Of a DNA stretch of 64,000 nucleotides, positions 36,463 through 46,663 are shown piece after piece (the first letter of the stretch is position 1; each line of letters opens with the position of its first letter). A model generated the notes under the pieces. The model was not told where the DNA came from. It did not search any database and was given only the letters and a program-made list of their open reading frames with translations. The DNA is from Clostridiales bacterium. GTDB lineage: Bacteria; Bacillota; Clostridia; Christensenellales; Aristaeellaceae. A program made the translations under genes and the position numbers. The DNA is taken from positions 164,356 to 228,355 of the forward strand of contig JAIKWZ010000019.1 of assembly GCA_024684375.1 (NCBI GenBank). The letters are read 5' to 3'.

Positions 36463-37587
36463 ATGAAAAATACGGATGTAACACGCGAAAAGACGATCGT
36501 CAGGACCAGCGTGATCGGTATCATCGCCAACGTTTTCCTGGCAGGCTTTAAGGCAGTCATAGGCCTTATGACCAACTCCATAGCCATAGTGCTTGACGCC
36601 GTCAACAACATCTCGGACGCGGGCAGCTCCCTGATCACCATCGTGGGGACGAAGCTGGCAGGCAGGGAACCTGACAAAAAGCACCCTTTCGGCTACGGAC
36701 GCATAGAATACCTGAGCGCCATGGTCATCTCAGTGATCGTGCTGTACGCGGGCATCACCTCCTTTGTGGAATCCGTAAAGCAGATCATTCACCCGGAAAC
36801 GCCTGACTACAACGCCGTTTCCCTTATCATCGTGGGTGTGGCAGTGATAGTCAAGATCCTGCTTGGACGCTATGTCAAGCGGGTCGGCATAAATGTGAAT
36901 TCGGATTCCCTCATCAATTCAGGCGAGGACGCTACACTAGATTCCGTCATCTCAGCTTCTACGCTCGTGGCTGCCGCCGTATTCATGATATTCGGCCTGT
37001 CTCTTGAAGCCTGGCTTGGCGCGATCATCTCCCTGGTGATAATCAAATCCGGAATTGAAATGCTCCGCGATACGATCTCCCAGATCCTCGGCGAACGGAA
37101 TGATACGGAGCTTGCAAAAGCCATCCACGCGACCGTAACAAGTTTCCCGGATGTTCAGGGCGCTTACGATCTCGTTTTGAACAATTACGGTCCCGACACA
37201 TGGAACGGCTCCATCCATATCGAGGTGCCTGACACATATTCAGCTGCGCAGTTGGATCAGCTGATCCGTGAGATCACCCTCAAAGTGCTTCATGAGCATC
37301 ACGTGATCCTGACAGCCATCGGAGTATACTCAGTAAACACCAAGGATGAGGATATCATCGAGGCGCAGAAAAAGGTCCGCGAGATCGTCCTTGCGCACGA
37401 GCACGTCAGGCAGATACACGGTTTTTACCTGCTGAAGGAAAAAAAGACCATGCGTTTTGATATCGTGGTCAGCTTCGACGCGAAAGACCGCAGGGCAGTC
37501 TGCAACCAGGTCGTGGCCGACGTTCAGAAGGCATACCCTGAGTACGAGCTGCAGGTGGCAATGGATACTGATTTCGCGGAGGAATAA
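36463..37587 (+). CDS. Cation diffusion facilitator transporter
   Basis: CDF TM architecture; IAIVLDAVNNISDAGSSLITIVGTKLAGREPDKKHPFGYGRIEYLSA. Confidence 0.92.
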   Translation: MKNTDVTREKTIVRTSVIGIIANVFLAGFKAVIGLMTNSIAIVLDAVNNISDAGSSLITIVGTKLAGREPDKKHPFGYGRIEYLSAMVISVIVLYAGITSFVESVKQIIHPETPDYNAVSLIIVGVAVIVKILLGRYVKRVGINVNSDSLINSGEDATLDSVISASTLVAAAVFMIFGLSLEAWLGAIISLVIIKSGIEMLRDTISQILGERNDTELAKAIHATVTSFPDVQGAYDLVLNNYGPDTWNGSIHIEVPDTYSAAQLDQLIREITLKVLHEHHVILTAIGVYSVNTKDEDIIEAQKKVREIVLAHEHVRQIHGFYLLKEKKTMRFDIVVSFDAKDRRAVCNQVVADVQKAYPEYELQVAMDTDFAEE

Positions 37588-37896
37588 GCTTCGACACGTC
37601 CGTAGATGATACTTTCCGGATCATTTTGTCACTGTCCACTCCGTTTCGGGGGGCAACGAAAGCATTAGGTGGGCTGCCGTGCAGCCCCTTTTTTATTATG
37701 AGCTTCCGGCGGGCGGATATGCACGAAAAGCTCCTGCAAGTGGGATGTTTACGCACTCTGTCCCGTAGGAGCCTGGGGTCTTGCCTCCACAGGCACGTTT
37801 CAAGGCACCGATCTCACTTGGTCATTCAAAAAAGCGATTGCATTTACCGCGGCGCGGATGTTATAATCGTTCCATCAGGAATATGGGGGTCGCACC

Positions 37897-40146
37897 ATGA
37901 AATTCACCAACGGCTACTGGCTCACCCGCCCCGAATACCGCTTCGATTACGCTTCCCACTGCGTGCGCAGGGAGGTCGAAAACGGCGAATTGCGGCTTTT
38001 GGTCGCCTGCCGTCCCGTTTCAAACCGGGGAGCGGTCATAGGCTGCCCCACCCTTACCGTCTGCTTAAGCGCTCCCCGAGAAAACATAATCCGGGTGTCC
38101 GTGACCCACTTTGCCGGAGAGTCTCTCAAAGTGCCCCGGTTCGAGACGTTTGATGAGCCGGCGCAGCCCGTCATCCGCTTCGAGGACAGCTGCACGCTGT
38201 TCACCAGCGGCGGGCTTACCGCCCGCGCCTGCATGGATGAAGGCGGCTGGAAGCTGGAGTTCCTGGACAGAGACGGGCATCTGCTCACATCCAGCGGCTT
38301 CAGGGCTCTGGCCCACGCCGTAAAGGAGGAGGGCGAGACCGCTTCCCTGCAAAGGAACGGGCCTTCTTACATGATAGACTCCCTTGACCTCGCCGTGGGC
38401 GAAACCGTGTACGGGCTGGGCGAAAGATTCACTGCTTATGTAAAAAACGGACAGACGGTGGATATATGGAACTCCGACGGCGGGACCGCCAGCGAGCGCG
38501 CCTACAAAAACGTGCCCTTTTACATGACGAACATGGGCTACGGAGTGTTCGTGGAGGATCCCACCGAGGTCTCCTTTGAGGTCGCCAGCGAGAAGGTCGA
38601 GCGGGTGCAGTTTTCACTGCCCGGCGAGCGTCTCACCTACGATATCATTTACGGCGGCAGCCCAAAAAAGACCCTGAGCCTCTATACCGCCCTGACGGGA
38701 CGGCCTCCCCTGCTCCCCGCCTGGAGTTTCGGGCTGTGGCTGTCCACCTCCTTCACCACCAGCTACGATCAGCAGACGGTCACGTCGATGATAAACGGCA
38801 TGCGCGAAAGAGGCATCCCCCTGAGCGTGTTCCATTTCGACTGCTTCTGGATGCGCGGCTTCAACTGGTGCGATTTCGAATGGGACCCCGAGGTGTTCCC
38901 GGATCCCGAAGCCATGCTCAAAGCGTATCACGCCATGGGGCTTAAACTGTGCTGCTGGATAAATCCTTACATCGCCCAGGCCTCCCCCCTGTTCGCGGAG
39001 GGTATGCGCGAAGGGTATCTCATCAAAAAGACGGACGGCTCCGTGTGGCAGACGGACGCCTGGCAAGCCGGCATGGGCATACTGGACGTTACCAATCCGG
39101 CGGCGCGGAGCTGGTACTGTTCCAAGCTCAGGCAGCTGTTAAGGCAGGGAGTGGACTGTTTTAAGACCGACTTCGGCGAAAGGATCCCCGTTAAGGATAT
39201 ACGCTATTTCGACGGTTCCGACCCTCTGAGGATGCACAACTTCTACTCCTTCTTGTATAACAAAATGGTGTATGAGCTGCTTGAGCAGGAAAAGGGAAAG
39301 GGGCAGGCGATAGTGTTCGCCAGGAGCGCCACCGCCGGCTGCCAGCGTTTCCCCGTGCACTGGGGAGGAGACAACAGCGCCACCTACCCGTCCATGGCAG
39401 AGACCCTGAGAGCCGGCCTCAGCCTGAGCCACAGCGGCTTCGGTTTCTGGAGCCACGACATCTCCGGCTTTGAAAGCACCGCCCCTGCCCACGTTTACAA
39501 GCGCTGGGCCGCCTTCGGTCTGCTCTCAAGCCACAGCAGGCTGCACGGTTCGTCCAGTTACCGCGTGCCATGGCTGTTCGACGAGGAGAGCGTGGACGTG
39601 GTACGCTTTTTTGCCCGCCTGAAATGCCGCCTTATGCCCTATCTGTACCAAACGGCTGTGGAAGCCCATGAAAGCGGCGTGCCCATGCTTCGCCCCATGC
39701 TGCTCGAATTCCCAGATGACCGGGCGTGCGAATACCTGGACAGGCAGTACATGCTTGGCGACCGGCTGCTGGTAGCGCCCGTGTTCGACGAGGAAGGCTG
39801 GGTGGACTATTACCTGCCACGGGGAACCTGGTACAGCCTGATAAGCGGCGAACGCGTCGAGGGCGGCTGCTGGCGCAGGGAAAAACACGGTTTCCTGAGC
39901 CTGCCTCTTATGGTGAGAGGCGGCACGGTGCTGCCGATGGGCAAATGCGATATGTCCACCGAATATGACTACGCGGAAGGGATAGAATTGCGCGCTTACG
40001 GGCTTAAGGACGGGGAAAGCTATTCCCTCACCGTTCCCTCGGTGAACGGAGACAGCTCCTGCGAGTTTACCCTCTCCGTCGAAAAAGGGCAGGCGAGAGT
40101 GACCTCCTCCTGTGAAAAAACCTACAGCGTGAAACTGTTTGACTGA
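37897..40146 (+). CDS. GH31 alpha-glycosidase, probably alpha-xylosidase
   Basis: VYGLGERFTAYVKNGQTVDIWNSDGGT, GVDCFKTDFGERIP, WGGDNSATYPSM. Confidence 0.9.
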   Translation: MKFTNGYWLTRPEYRFDYASHCVRREVENGELRLLVACRPVSNRGAVIGCPTLTVCLSAPRENIIRVSVTHFAGESLKVPRFETFDEPAQPVIRFEDSCTLFTSGGLTARACMDEGGWKLEFLDRDGHLLTSSGFRALAHAVKEEGETASLQRNGPSYMIDSLDLAVGETVYGLGERFTAYVKNGQTVDIWNSDGGTASERAYKNVPFYMTNMGYGVFVEDPTEVSFEVASEKVERVQFSLPGERLTYDIIYGGSPKKTLSLYTALTGRPPLLPAWSFGLWLSTSFTTSYDQQTVTSMINGMRERGIPLSVFHFDCFWMRGFNWCDFEWDPEVFPDPEAMLKAYHAMGLKLCCWINPYIAQASPLFAEGMREGYLIKKTDGSVWQTDAWQAGMGILDVTNPAARSWYCSKLRQLLRQGVDCFKTDFGERIPVKDIRYFDGSDPLRMHNFYSFLYNKMVYELLEQEKGKGQAIVFARSATAGCQRFPVHWGGDNSATYPSMAETLRAGLSLSHSGFGFWSHDISGFESTAPAHVYKRWAAFGLLSSHSRLHGSSSYRVPWLFDEESVDVVRFFARLKCRLMPYLYQTAVEAHESGVPMLRPMLLEFPDDRACEYLDRQYMLGDRLLVAPVFDEEGWVDYYLPRGTWYSLISGERVEGGCWRREKHGFLSLPLMVRGGTVLPMGKCDMSTEYDYAEGIELRAYGLKDGESYSLTVPSVNGDSSCEFTLSVEKGQARVTSSCEKTYSVKLFD

Positions 40147-40166
40147 ACCGCCCCGGAGATATCTGC

Positions 40167-41210
40167 ATGGAAATGAAGCGTTTTGATCCCCTTGATTTTA
40201 CCCTTCCGGGCAGGCAGGAAGCCTCGCCCGGATGCTGCCGGCTGTGGTGGACGGGCAGCGGGATAAGCTTTTCGGCCGCCTGTACCCGGATAGATATAGA
40301 TGCGGAGGCTTTCACATCCGAGCACGCGGTGTGGCTGGCTGTGCTGGCGGGAGACGCCGTGATCGCCCGCTTTCCCCTGGCTCCTGGCCGGCGGACTTAC
40401 ACCGCCCTCGCGGGCATGGACACGGCGTTTACACACGAAATCAGCGTGGTCCGTGACACGCAGCCCCTTCCGGACGAGCCTCGTCCGCCGGTGATCCACT
40501 CCGTGTTTTCCGACGGCGAGCTTATGCCAGCCCGTCCCAGGGAACGCCTTATCGAGTTCATCGGTGACAGCCTCACCGTAGGCGAGGGCTGCGCGGGCCC
40601 AGTTTACGCCTCCGACTGGCGCATGGCCTGGATGAGCGGAGTGGGCGCGTTCCCCCACAGGGTCGCTTCACGCCTGGGCGCCCATAGGCGCGTGATCGCC
40701 ATGAGCGGCTGGGGCGTATGGAAAAGCTGGGACGCGGACGCAAGCCATCGGCTCGGACTGATCTATGACAGGCTGTGCGCTCCCATCCCATCGGGAGATG
40801 TCCCCTACGCGTTTGACAGCAGGCAGGCGGACTGGGCAGTCATAAACCTGGGCACCAACGACTCCAACGCAATAAAGCAGGAGCAGGAGCCCGACAGCGC
40901 CGCCGCTGAGTTCACCGATCGCGTCTGTGAGCTGATCAGAATCGTGCGCGCCCGCCAGAACCGGGCATACATCCTCTGGGCTTACGGACTGTGCGGGAAT
41001 AGTATGGAAAGATACATTCTCTCCGCCATGGAAAAGATAAAGGCGGAGGGTGATGAGCGGGTCGGCTATCTGAGACTGAGCGACTGCAGCGGTGACCTGG
41101 GTTCACGCATGCACCCCAGCCGCGCCGCCCACGAAGTCGCAGCGCGGGAGATCTGCGCATATATAGAACGAACAGAAACACTCAATACATCCAAGGAGGT
41201 GGAAAAATGA
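40167..41210 (+). CDS. SGNH/GDSL carbohydrate esterase (CE2-like layout)
   Basis: FIGDSLTVGEGC, NLGTNDSN, HPSRAAHEVAA; N-terminal beta-rich domain. Confidence 0.8.
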   Translation: MEMKRFDPLDFTLPGRQEASPGCCRLWWTGSGISFSAACTRIDIDAEAFTSEHAVWLAVLAGDAVIARFPLAPGRRTYTALAGMDTAFTHEISVVRDTQPLPDEPRPPVIHSVFSDGELMPARPRERLIEFIGDSLTVGEGCAGPVYASDWRMAWMSGVGAFPHRVASRLGAHRRVIAMSGWGVWKSWDADASHRLGLIYDRLCAPIPSGDVPYAFDSRQADWAVINLGTNDSNAIKQEQEPDSAAAEFTDRVCELIRIVRARQNRAYILWAYGLCGNSMERYILSAMEKIKAEGDERVGYLRLSDCSGDLGSRMHPSRAAHEVAAREICAYIERTETLNTSKEVEK

Positions 41211-42406
41211 AGGGACTGTGCTGTGTTTTAGCGCTTATACTGCTCACGCTGAGCCTGACTCCCACGCTGGCTCAGGGGAAAGGAGAAAAAGTGGAAGTGC
41301 CCGTCATCGAAACAAAAACCTATGAAGTGCCCGACAACGAGGCTATGGCGTTCCTCGACCGCATGGGCGTAGGCTGGAACCTCGGCAACACCTTCGACGC
41401 TTACGCCGAAGGGCTGCCCGCCTACCGGGAAATGGAGCTGGAAAGCCTGTGGTGCGGCTTCAAGACCACAGAAAAGACCATCAAAGCGGTAGCCTCGGCC
41501 GGCTTCAGCACCATAAGGATACCCGTGTCCTGGCACAACCACGTGGACGCGGATTTCGTGATAAGCGAAAAGTGGCTCGACCGCGTGCAGCAGGTGGTCG
41601 ACTGGGCGTATGGACAGGGACTGTACGTGATAATCAACACACATCACGACGAAGGCTTCGACTATCTATATCCTGACTCGGAACACTATGAGACTTCAGA
41701 AAAATACATCCGCTCCATCTGGGCGCAGCTGAGCGCGCGCTTTGCCGAATACGATGAGAAGCTGATATTCGAGTCAATGAACGAGCCGCGTCTCAAGGGC
41801 AACGCCGCGTACGAATGGGTCTTTGACGGAAACAGCGCTCAGTGCAGGGACTCGGCCGAATGCATCAACCGCCTGAATCAGGTCTTTGTGGACACGGTGC
41901 GCGCATCCGGCGGCAACAATGCCTTACGCTACCTTATGGTGCCCGCCTACGACGCGGCCCCCGGCAACGCGGTCACCGCGCTGTTCACCCTGCCGCAGGA
42001 CAGCGCCGACAATCGGATAATCGTGTCCGCCCACGCCTATACTCCCTACAATTTCGCCTTGAGCGCGGGAGGCACGAACAGCTTCAGTCTGAAGTCTTCC
42101 CGCTTTACCGGTGAGATCGACAGTTTCATGAATTCGCTCTACCGCAAATACATTTCCAAGGGCATCCCGGTAGTCATCGGCGAGTTCGGAGCCCGGGACA
42201 AGGGCGGCAACCTGACGGACCGTGTGGCCTTTACGGCTTATTACGTAGCCGCTTCCACATCACGCCACATGCCCTGCTGCTGGTGGGACAACAATTCCTT
42301 CAGCGGCGACGGCGAAAACTTCGGCCTGCTGACCAGATATAAATCTGCCTGGCAGTATCCCGAAATAGTGGAGGCCATGCTGATAAACTGCGCCCTTGGC
42401 AAATAA
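41207..42406 (+). CDS. GH5 endoglucanase-like cellulase, secreted
   Basis: MGVGWNLGNTFDA, IFESMNEPRLKG, VVIGEFGARDKGG; signal peptide. Confidence 0.9.
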   Translation: MKGLCCVLALILLTLSLTPTLAQGKGEKVEVPVIETKTYEVPDNEAMAFLDRMGVGWNLGNTFDAYAEGLPAYREMELESLWCGFKTTEKTIKAVASAGFSTIRIPVSWHNHVDADFVISEKWLDRVQQVVDWAYGQGLYVIINTHHDEGFDYLYPDSEHYETSEKYIRSIWAQLSARFAEYDEKLIFESMNEPRLKGNAAYEWVFDGNSAQCRDSAECINRLNQVFVDTVRASGGNNALRYLMVPAYDAAPGNAVTALFTLPQDSADNRIIVSAHAYTPYNFALSAGGTNSFSLKSSRFTGEIDSFMNSLYRKYISKGIPVVIGEFGARDKGGNLTDRVAFTAYYVAASTSRHMPCCWWDNNSFSGDGENFGLLTRYKSAWQYPEIVEAMLINCALGK

Positions 42407-42431
42407 AAAGGTCTGTCCCTCATTTCCGCGC

Positions 42432-42462
42432 GGATCCGGCGTTTCGGCCGGATCCTTTTTTT
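42432..42462 (+). terminator. Rho-independent terminator
   Basis: GGATCCGGC (42432-42440) GTTTCG GCCGGATCC (42447-42455) TTTTTTT. Confidence 0.85.
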
Positions 42463-42729
42463 ATTCTTGCGGACCGCTCCCCTGTTCCCCTGTTTCAAAA
42501 TAATCAATTAAGCCCCTTTGTGCAGAAATACTCACTTTATTTTGTCTGAAAAGTAGACTTTATTGACCGGATATGGTAGAATATGGAATAAGACTGTTAT
42601 GATTGGATAAACAGGTTTATTGTACTGTTTCCCGCGCGGCCGACACTTACCCACACAGCGGCGGTAAAAACTGCCTCAGTCCCGGCAGGGCGGCGCGGAG
42701 CGGTATCACTACGCTATACAGGGAGCGGG

Positions 42730-45723
42730 ATGCGAGCCATGAAAAGAGGATTGCTTTTCATTCTGATATTCGTCATTGCGTGTTCGGCGCTTGGCGCCGA
42801 CGCGGTGACTCAAAAAACCGTGGACGAATACGAAAAGATCGTAAGCACCTATTCCATAGACAAGAGCATCCCGACCTACGAGTCATATAAGGCCGCTCAT
42901 ACGGGACCGCGTCCTGAAAACGAAATAGTCATCCAGGCCGCTTCACCCGTAAGGTACGCGGAGGATGGCTCAGATGAGGCGCAAATATTCACCGACTTCG
43001 GCGGCAGCGAAGGGCTTTCCCTTCTCACAGGCGAGGAAGCGCTGGCGGAGTGGGAATTCGATGTGGAAGAACCGGGCTGGTATGATCTGGAGATCGAATA
43101 CTACCCCTATCCGGGCAAAAACTCCGAGATCCAGAGGGCTTTTTTCCTGGACGGCCTGCTCCCTTACAGAGAGCTGTCGCTGATCTCGTTTTCACGCATC
43201 TGGCGCAACGACGCAAACCCCGGCGTCACGAGGCTGACGGACGAAAACGGCGTTTCTGAGATAGCCTGGGTCAAGGACAATCAGGGCAACGACCTGCGTC
43301 CATCTCCCCAGGAGGATCCCCGGTGGCTGACCACCTTCGTGTATGATTCAAACGGCTATATTTCCGAGAGCCTGAGTTTTTACCTTGAGAGCGGACGGCA
43401 TACGCTGGGCATGCTTTCCCTAAGAGAGCCGATGCTCGTCAAACGCCTAAGCTTCAAAAACGACGCGCGCATCGCCTCATATTCTGAGCTCCGCCGCGGC
43501 GAAGGCTGCGCAGAAGGCATCTGCGTGAGGATCGAGGGCGAGACCGCCCAATACACCTCCTCACAGATGCTCTATCCCGTGCAGGACCAGGCTTCCTCCG
43601 CCGTGTATCCCGCTTCCGCCCGATACCTGCTCAACAACACTATCGGCGGTTATCCCTGGCGTCTCGCGGGCCAATGGATAGAATGGACGTTCCAGGTGCC
43701 TGAGGAAGGCGACTACTGCCTCACCTTCTTCGACAAGCAGAACTTTGTGCGCGGCGTGGACGTGTACAGGAAGATCTACGTCGACGGAAAGGTCCCCTTT
43801 TCCGAGTTTGACGCGCTGCCTTTTTCTTACTCCTCCGGCTGGCGCATGGAGACCGCGCAGGACGAGAACGAGGTCCCGTATCTTATACACCTGACCGGCG
43901 GAACCCACACCCTGCGCATGGAAGTCGTGCTGGGCAGGATGGCCGAGATAATCAGCCGGGTGCAGCAGTGTGTGCTTGATCTGAACGGAATATACCGTCA
44001 GGTGCTCTACATCACCGGCGTATCACCCGACCAGTACCGCGACTACCAGATCGAGCGCAGTCTTCCCGGGCTCAAGCAGGAGCTGGAGCACGTGAAAAGC
44101 GAGCTGGAGATCGCCATAAGCGACCTGGAAAGGACTGCCGGGCATTCCAGCGACAAGCTCACAGTGCTCAAGACCATGAACGACCAGCTCACTTCGCTCA
44201 TCAAGGATCAGGAGCGCTTTACCAAAGTGCTTTCTTCCTTCAAAACCAACGTGCGCGCCTGCGGCAACTGGATAACCCAGGTGCTCATCCAGCCCCTGCA
44301 GATCGACAGGATATACGTCCACACTCCGGACGTGAGCCCCAAGACCGAAGGCGGCGGTTTCTTCGCGGGGCTGGGCCACGAATCCCAGAGGTTATACAAC
44401 TCCTTCATAATCGACTACAACCAGGTAGGCAACGTGGCCGCTGACGACGGCGAAACAAAGGTCATCACCCTGTGGATAGGCACCGGCCGAGATCAGGCCA
44501 ACGTCATCAAGGCGCTTATCGACGACAGCTTCACGCCTCAGACAGGCATCAGCGTGAACGTGCAGCTGGTGGACATGAACACGCTTCTCAGAGCCACCCT
44601 GTCCGGGCAGGGCCCCGACGTGGCCATACAGGTCGCCAATACCAACGGTCTTGCCGGCGCGGTGATGAACACAGGCAACGACACGCCCGTCAATTACGGC
44701 CTTCGCCACGCGGTCATGGATCTGACCGCGTTTGACGACTTTGGCGAAGTCGCGGATCGGTTCATGCCCAGCGCGCTTGTGCCCTTCTCGTTTAATGGCG
44801 CCACCTACGCCCTGCCCGACACCCAGACCTTCCCCATGCTGTTCTACCGCAAGGATATCCTGGCCGAGATCGGGCTTGAAGTGCCCGAGACCTGGGACGA
44901 CGTCAAGGTGGCAATGAGCGTGCTTTCCAAAAACCAGATGGAGTTCGGCATGCTCCCCGGAGAACAGACTTTCGCCATGCTTCTTTACCAGGCGGGCGGC
45001 AGCTATTACACCGAAAACGGCGACGCCTCCGCCCTGGACAGCGACACTGCCATAAACACCTTCCGCCGCTACTGTGAGTTTTATACGGACTACCGTCTGG
45101 ACAAGGCTACCAGCGTGGAAGAACGCTTCCGTACGGGCGAATGTCCGATCATCATAGCCGACTACACCACTTACAACAACCTGCAGGTCTCCGCCCCCGA
45201 CATCAGGGGCCTGTGGGACTTTACCCACGTGCCCGGGACGGTCCGGGAAGACGGGAGCATCGACACCACCACCGGCTGCAGCGGCCTTGCTGACATAATC
45301 ATGAGCGCCACCAAGGAGCCCGAGGCCAGCTGGGAATTCCTCAAATGGTGGACCAGCGCCCAGACGCAGACGCTTTACGGACGTGAAATGGAATCCCTTA
45401 TGGGCTCTTCCGCCCGCGTCGCCACCGCGAATATGGAAGCGCTGGCGAACCTGTCCTGGCCGGTCAGAGATTACAAGGTGCTTTCGGAGCAGTTCAAACA
45501 GGTCAGGGGCATCCCCCAGGTGCCCGGTGGATACTACACCTGGAGAAACGTCAACAACGCATTTTACGCCGTCACCACCGACAACGCGAGCAAGGGGCGC
45601 AACGAGTCCGGCAACACTCCCAGAGAAGAGTTGATGGACAAGATCTACTATATCAACGCTGAGATCAACTACAAGCGCACGGAATTCGGTCTGCCTCTGG
45701 CGGGCGAAGGCAAGGAGGACTGA
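42730..45723 (+). CDS. Extracellular solute-binding protein fused to N-terminal carbohydrate-binding-like modules
   Basis: Lipobox-like FVIACS; two beta-sandwich-like regions, coiled region, then SBP domain KVITLWIGTGRDQANVIKALIDDSFTPQTGISVNVQLVD...PMLFYRKDILAEIGLEVPETWDDV. Confidence 0.85.
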   Translation: MRAMKRGLLFILIFVIACSALGADAVTQKTVDEYEKIVSTYSIDKSIPTYESYKAAHTGPRPENEIVIQAASPVRYAEDGSDEAQIFTDFGGSEGLSLLTGEEALAEWEFDVEEPGWYDLEIEYYPYPGKNSEIQRAFFLDGLLPYRELSLISFSRIWRNDANPGVTRLTDENGVSEIAWVKDNQGNDLRPSPQEDPRWLTTFVYDSNGYISESLSFYLESGRHTLGMLSLREPMLVKRLSFKNDARIASYSELRRGEGCAEGICVRIEGETAQYTSSQMLYPVQDQASSAVYPASARYLLNNTIGGYPWRLAGQWIEWTFQVPEEGDYCLTFFDKQNFVRGVDVYRKIYVDGKVPFSEFDALPFSYSSGWRMETAQDENEVPYLIHLTGGTHTLRMEVVLGRMAEIISRVQQCVLDLNGIYRQVLYITGVSPDQYRDYQIERSLPGLKQELEHVKSELEIAISDLERTAGHSSDKLTVLKTMNDQLTSLIKDQERFTKVLSSFKTNVRACGNWITQVLIQPLQIDRIYVHTPDVSPKTEGGGFFAGLGHESQRLYNSFIIDYNQVGNVAADDGETKVITLWIGTGRDQANVIKALIDDSFTPQTGISVNVQLVDMNTLLRATLSGQGPDVAIQVANTNGLAGAVMNTGNDTPVNYGLRHAVMDLTAFDDFGEVADRFMPSALVPFSFNGATYALPDTQTFPMLFYRKDILAEIGLEVPETWDDVKVAMSVLSKNQMEFGMLPGEQTFAMLLYQAGGSYYTENGDASALDSDTAINTFRRYCEFYTDYRLDKATSVEERFRTGECPIIIADYTTYNNLQVSAPDIRGLWDFTHVPGTVREDGSIDTTTGCSGLADIIMSATKEPEASWEFLKWWTSAQTQTLYGREMESLMGSSARVATANMEALANLSWPVRDYKVLSEQFKQVRGIPQVPGGYYTWRNVNNAFYAVTTDNASKGRNESGNTPREELMDKIYYINAEINYKRTEFGLPLAGEGKED

Positions 45724-45729
45724 GGAGGC

Positions 45730-46662
45730 ATGAACGCAGTCAAGACCAAGCGAGCCGGCAGGGTCCGCGCTTACAGCCTCAGGCACGAAATATGGAAAAA
45801 CAGGGCTTCATACATGCTTATGGCGCCGTATTTCATACTGTTTTTCCTGTTTACGGTCGTGCCTGTGCTTATGTCCATATACCTGTCTTTCACCTACTTC
45901 AACATGCTGGAGGCGCCCCGGCTCATCGGCTGGACGAACTACGTGAAGCTGCTGCTGGAAGACGACATTTTTACCATCTCCCTGCGCAACACGCTTTTGT
46001 TCGCAGTCATCACGGGCCCGATAAGCTACATGCTGTGCCTGCTGTTCGCCTGGATAATCAACGAGTTCAAGCCCAAGGTCAGGGCGCTGCTCACTCTGGT
46101 GTTCTACGCCCCCTCCATCTGCGGCAACGCCTACATGGTATGGAACCTGATCCTGACCGGCGACCGCTACGGCTACCTTAACGGCATCCTGCTTAAGCTC
46201 GACCTCATCAACAACCCGATACTGTGGATGCAGACGGAAAAATACGTCATGCCCGTGCTCATAATCGTGCAGTTGTGGCTGAGCCTGGGCACCGGCTTCC
46301 TCGCGTTCATAGCGGGTCTTCAGACCATAGACAAAGGCATGTACGAGGCGGCGGCCATCGACGGAGTAAAGAATCGCTGGCAGGAATTATGGTACGTGAC
46401 CCTGCCCGCGATGCGCCCCCAGCTGCTTTTCGGCGCGGTGATGCAGATCACCCAGTCCTTCGCTGTGGCGGACATATCCATATGGCTGGCGGGCAACCCC
46501 TCAGTCAACTACGCCGGAGCCACGGTGGTCACGCACCTGCTGGATTACGGCTCAACGCGGCTTGACATGGGCTATGCCTCCGCCATAGCCACCATACTGT
46601 TCCTGCTGATGGTGGGCACCAACAAGCTGGTGCAGCGCCTGCTCAGAAGGGTAGGTGAATAG
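45730..46662 (+). CDS. Sugar ABC transporter permease (UgpA/LplB type)
   Basis: MalF-like TM pattern; EAAAIDGVKNRWQELWYVTLPAMRP EAA loop. Confidence 0.92.
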   Translation: MNAVKTKRAGRVRAYSLRHEIWKNRASYMLMAPYFILFFLFTVVPVLMSIYLSFTYFNMLEAPRLIGWTNYVKLLLEDDIFTISLRNTLLFAVITGPISYMLCLLFAWIINEFKPKVRALLTLVFYAPSICGNAYMVWNLILTGDRYGYLNGILLKLDLINNPILWMQTEKYVMPVLIIVQLWLSLGTGFLAFIAGLQTIDKGMYEAAAIDGVKNRWQELWYVTLPAMRPQLLFGAVMQITQSFAVADISIWLAGNPSVNYAGATVVTHLLDYGSTRLDMGYASAIATILFLLMVGTNKLVQRLLRRVGE

Positions 46663-46663
46663 C

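Noticed and set aside
37626-38153. 175-aa plus-strand ORF overlapping the GH31 start
   Set aside because: Arg/Pro/Ser-rich out-of-frame translation covering intergenic DNA and the GH31 5' end.
44392-45786. 464-aa minus-strand ORF opposite the SBP fusion
   Set aside because: Shadow ORF in GC-rich biased coding sequence; translation is low-complexity His/Val/Gly-rich without domain signal.
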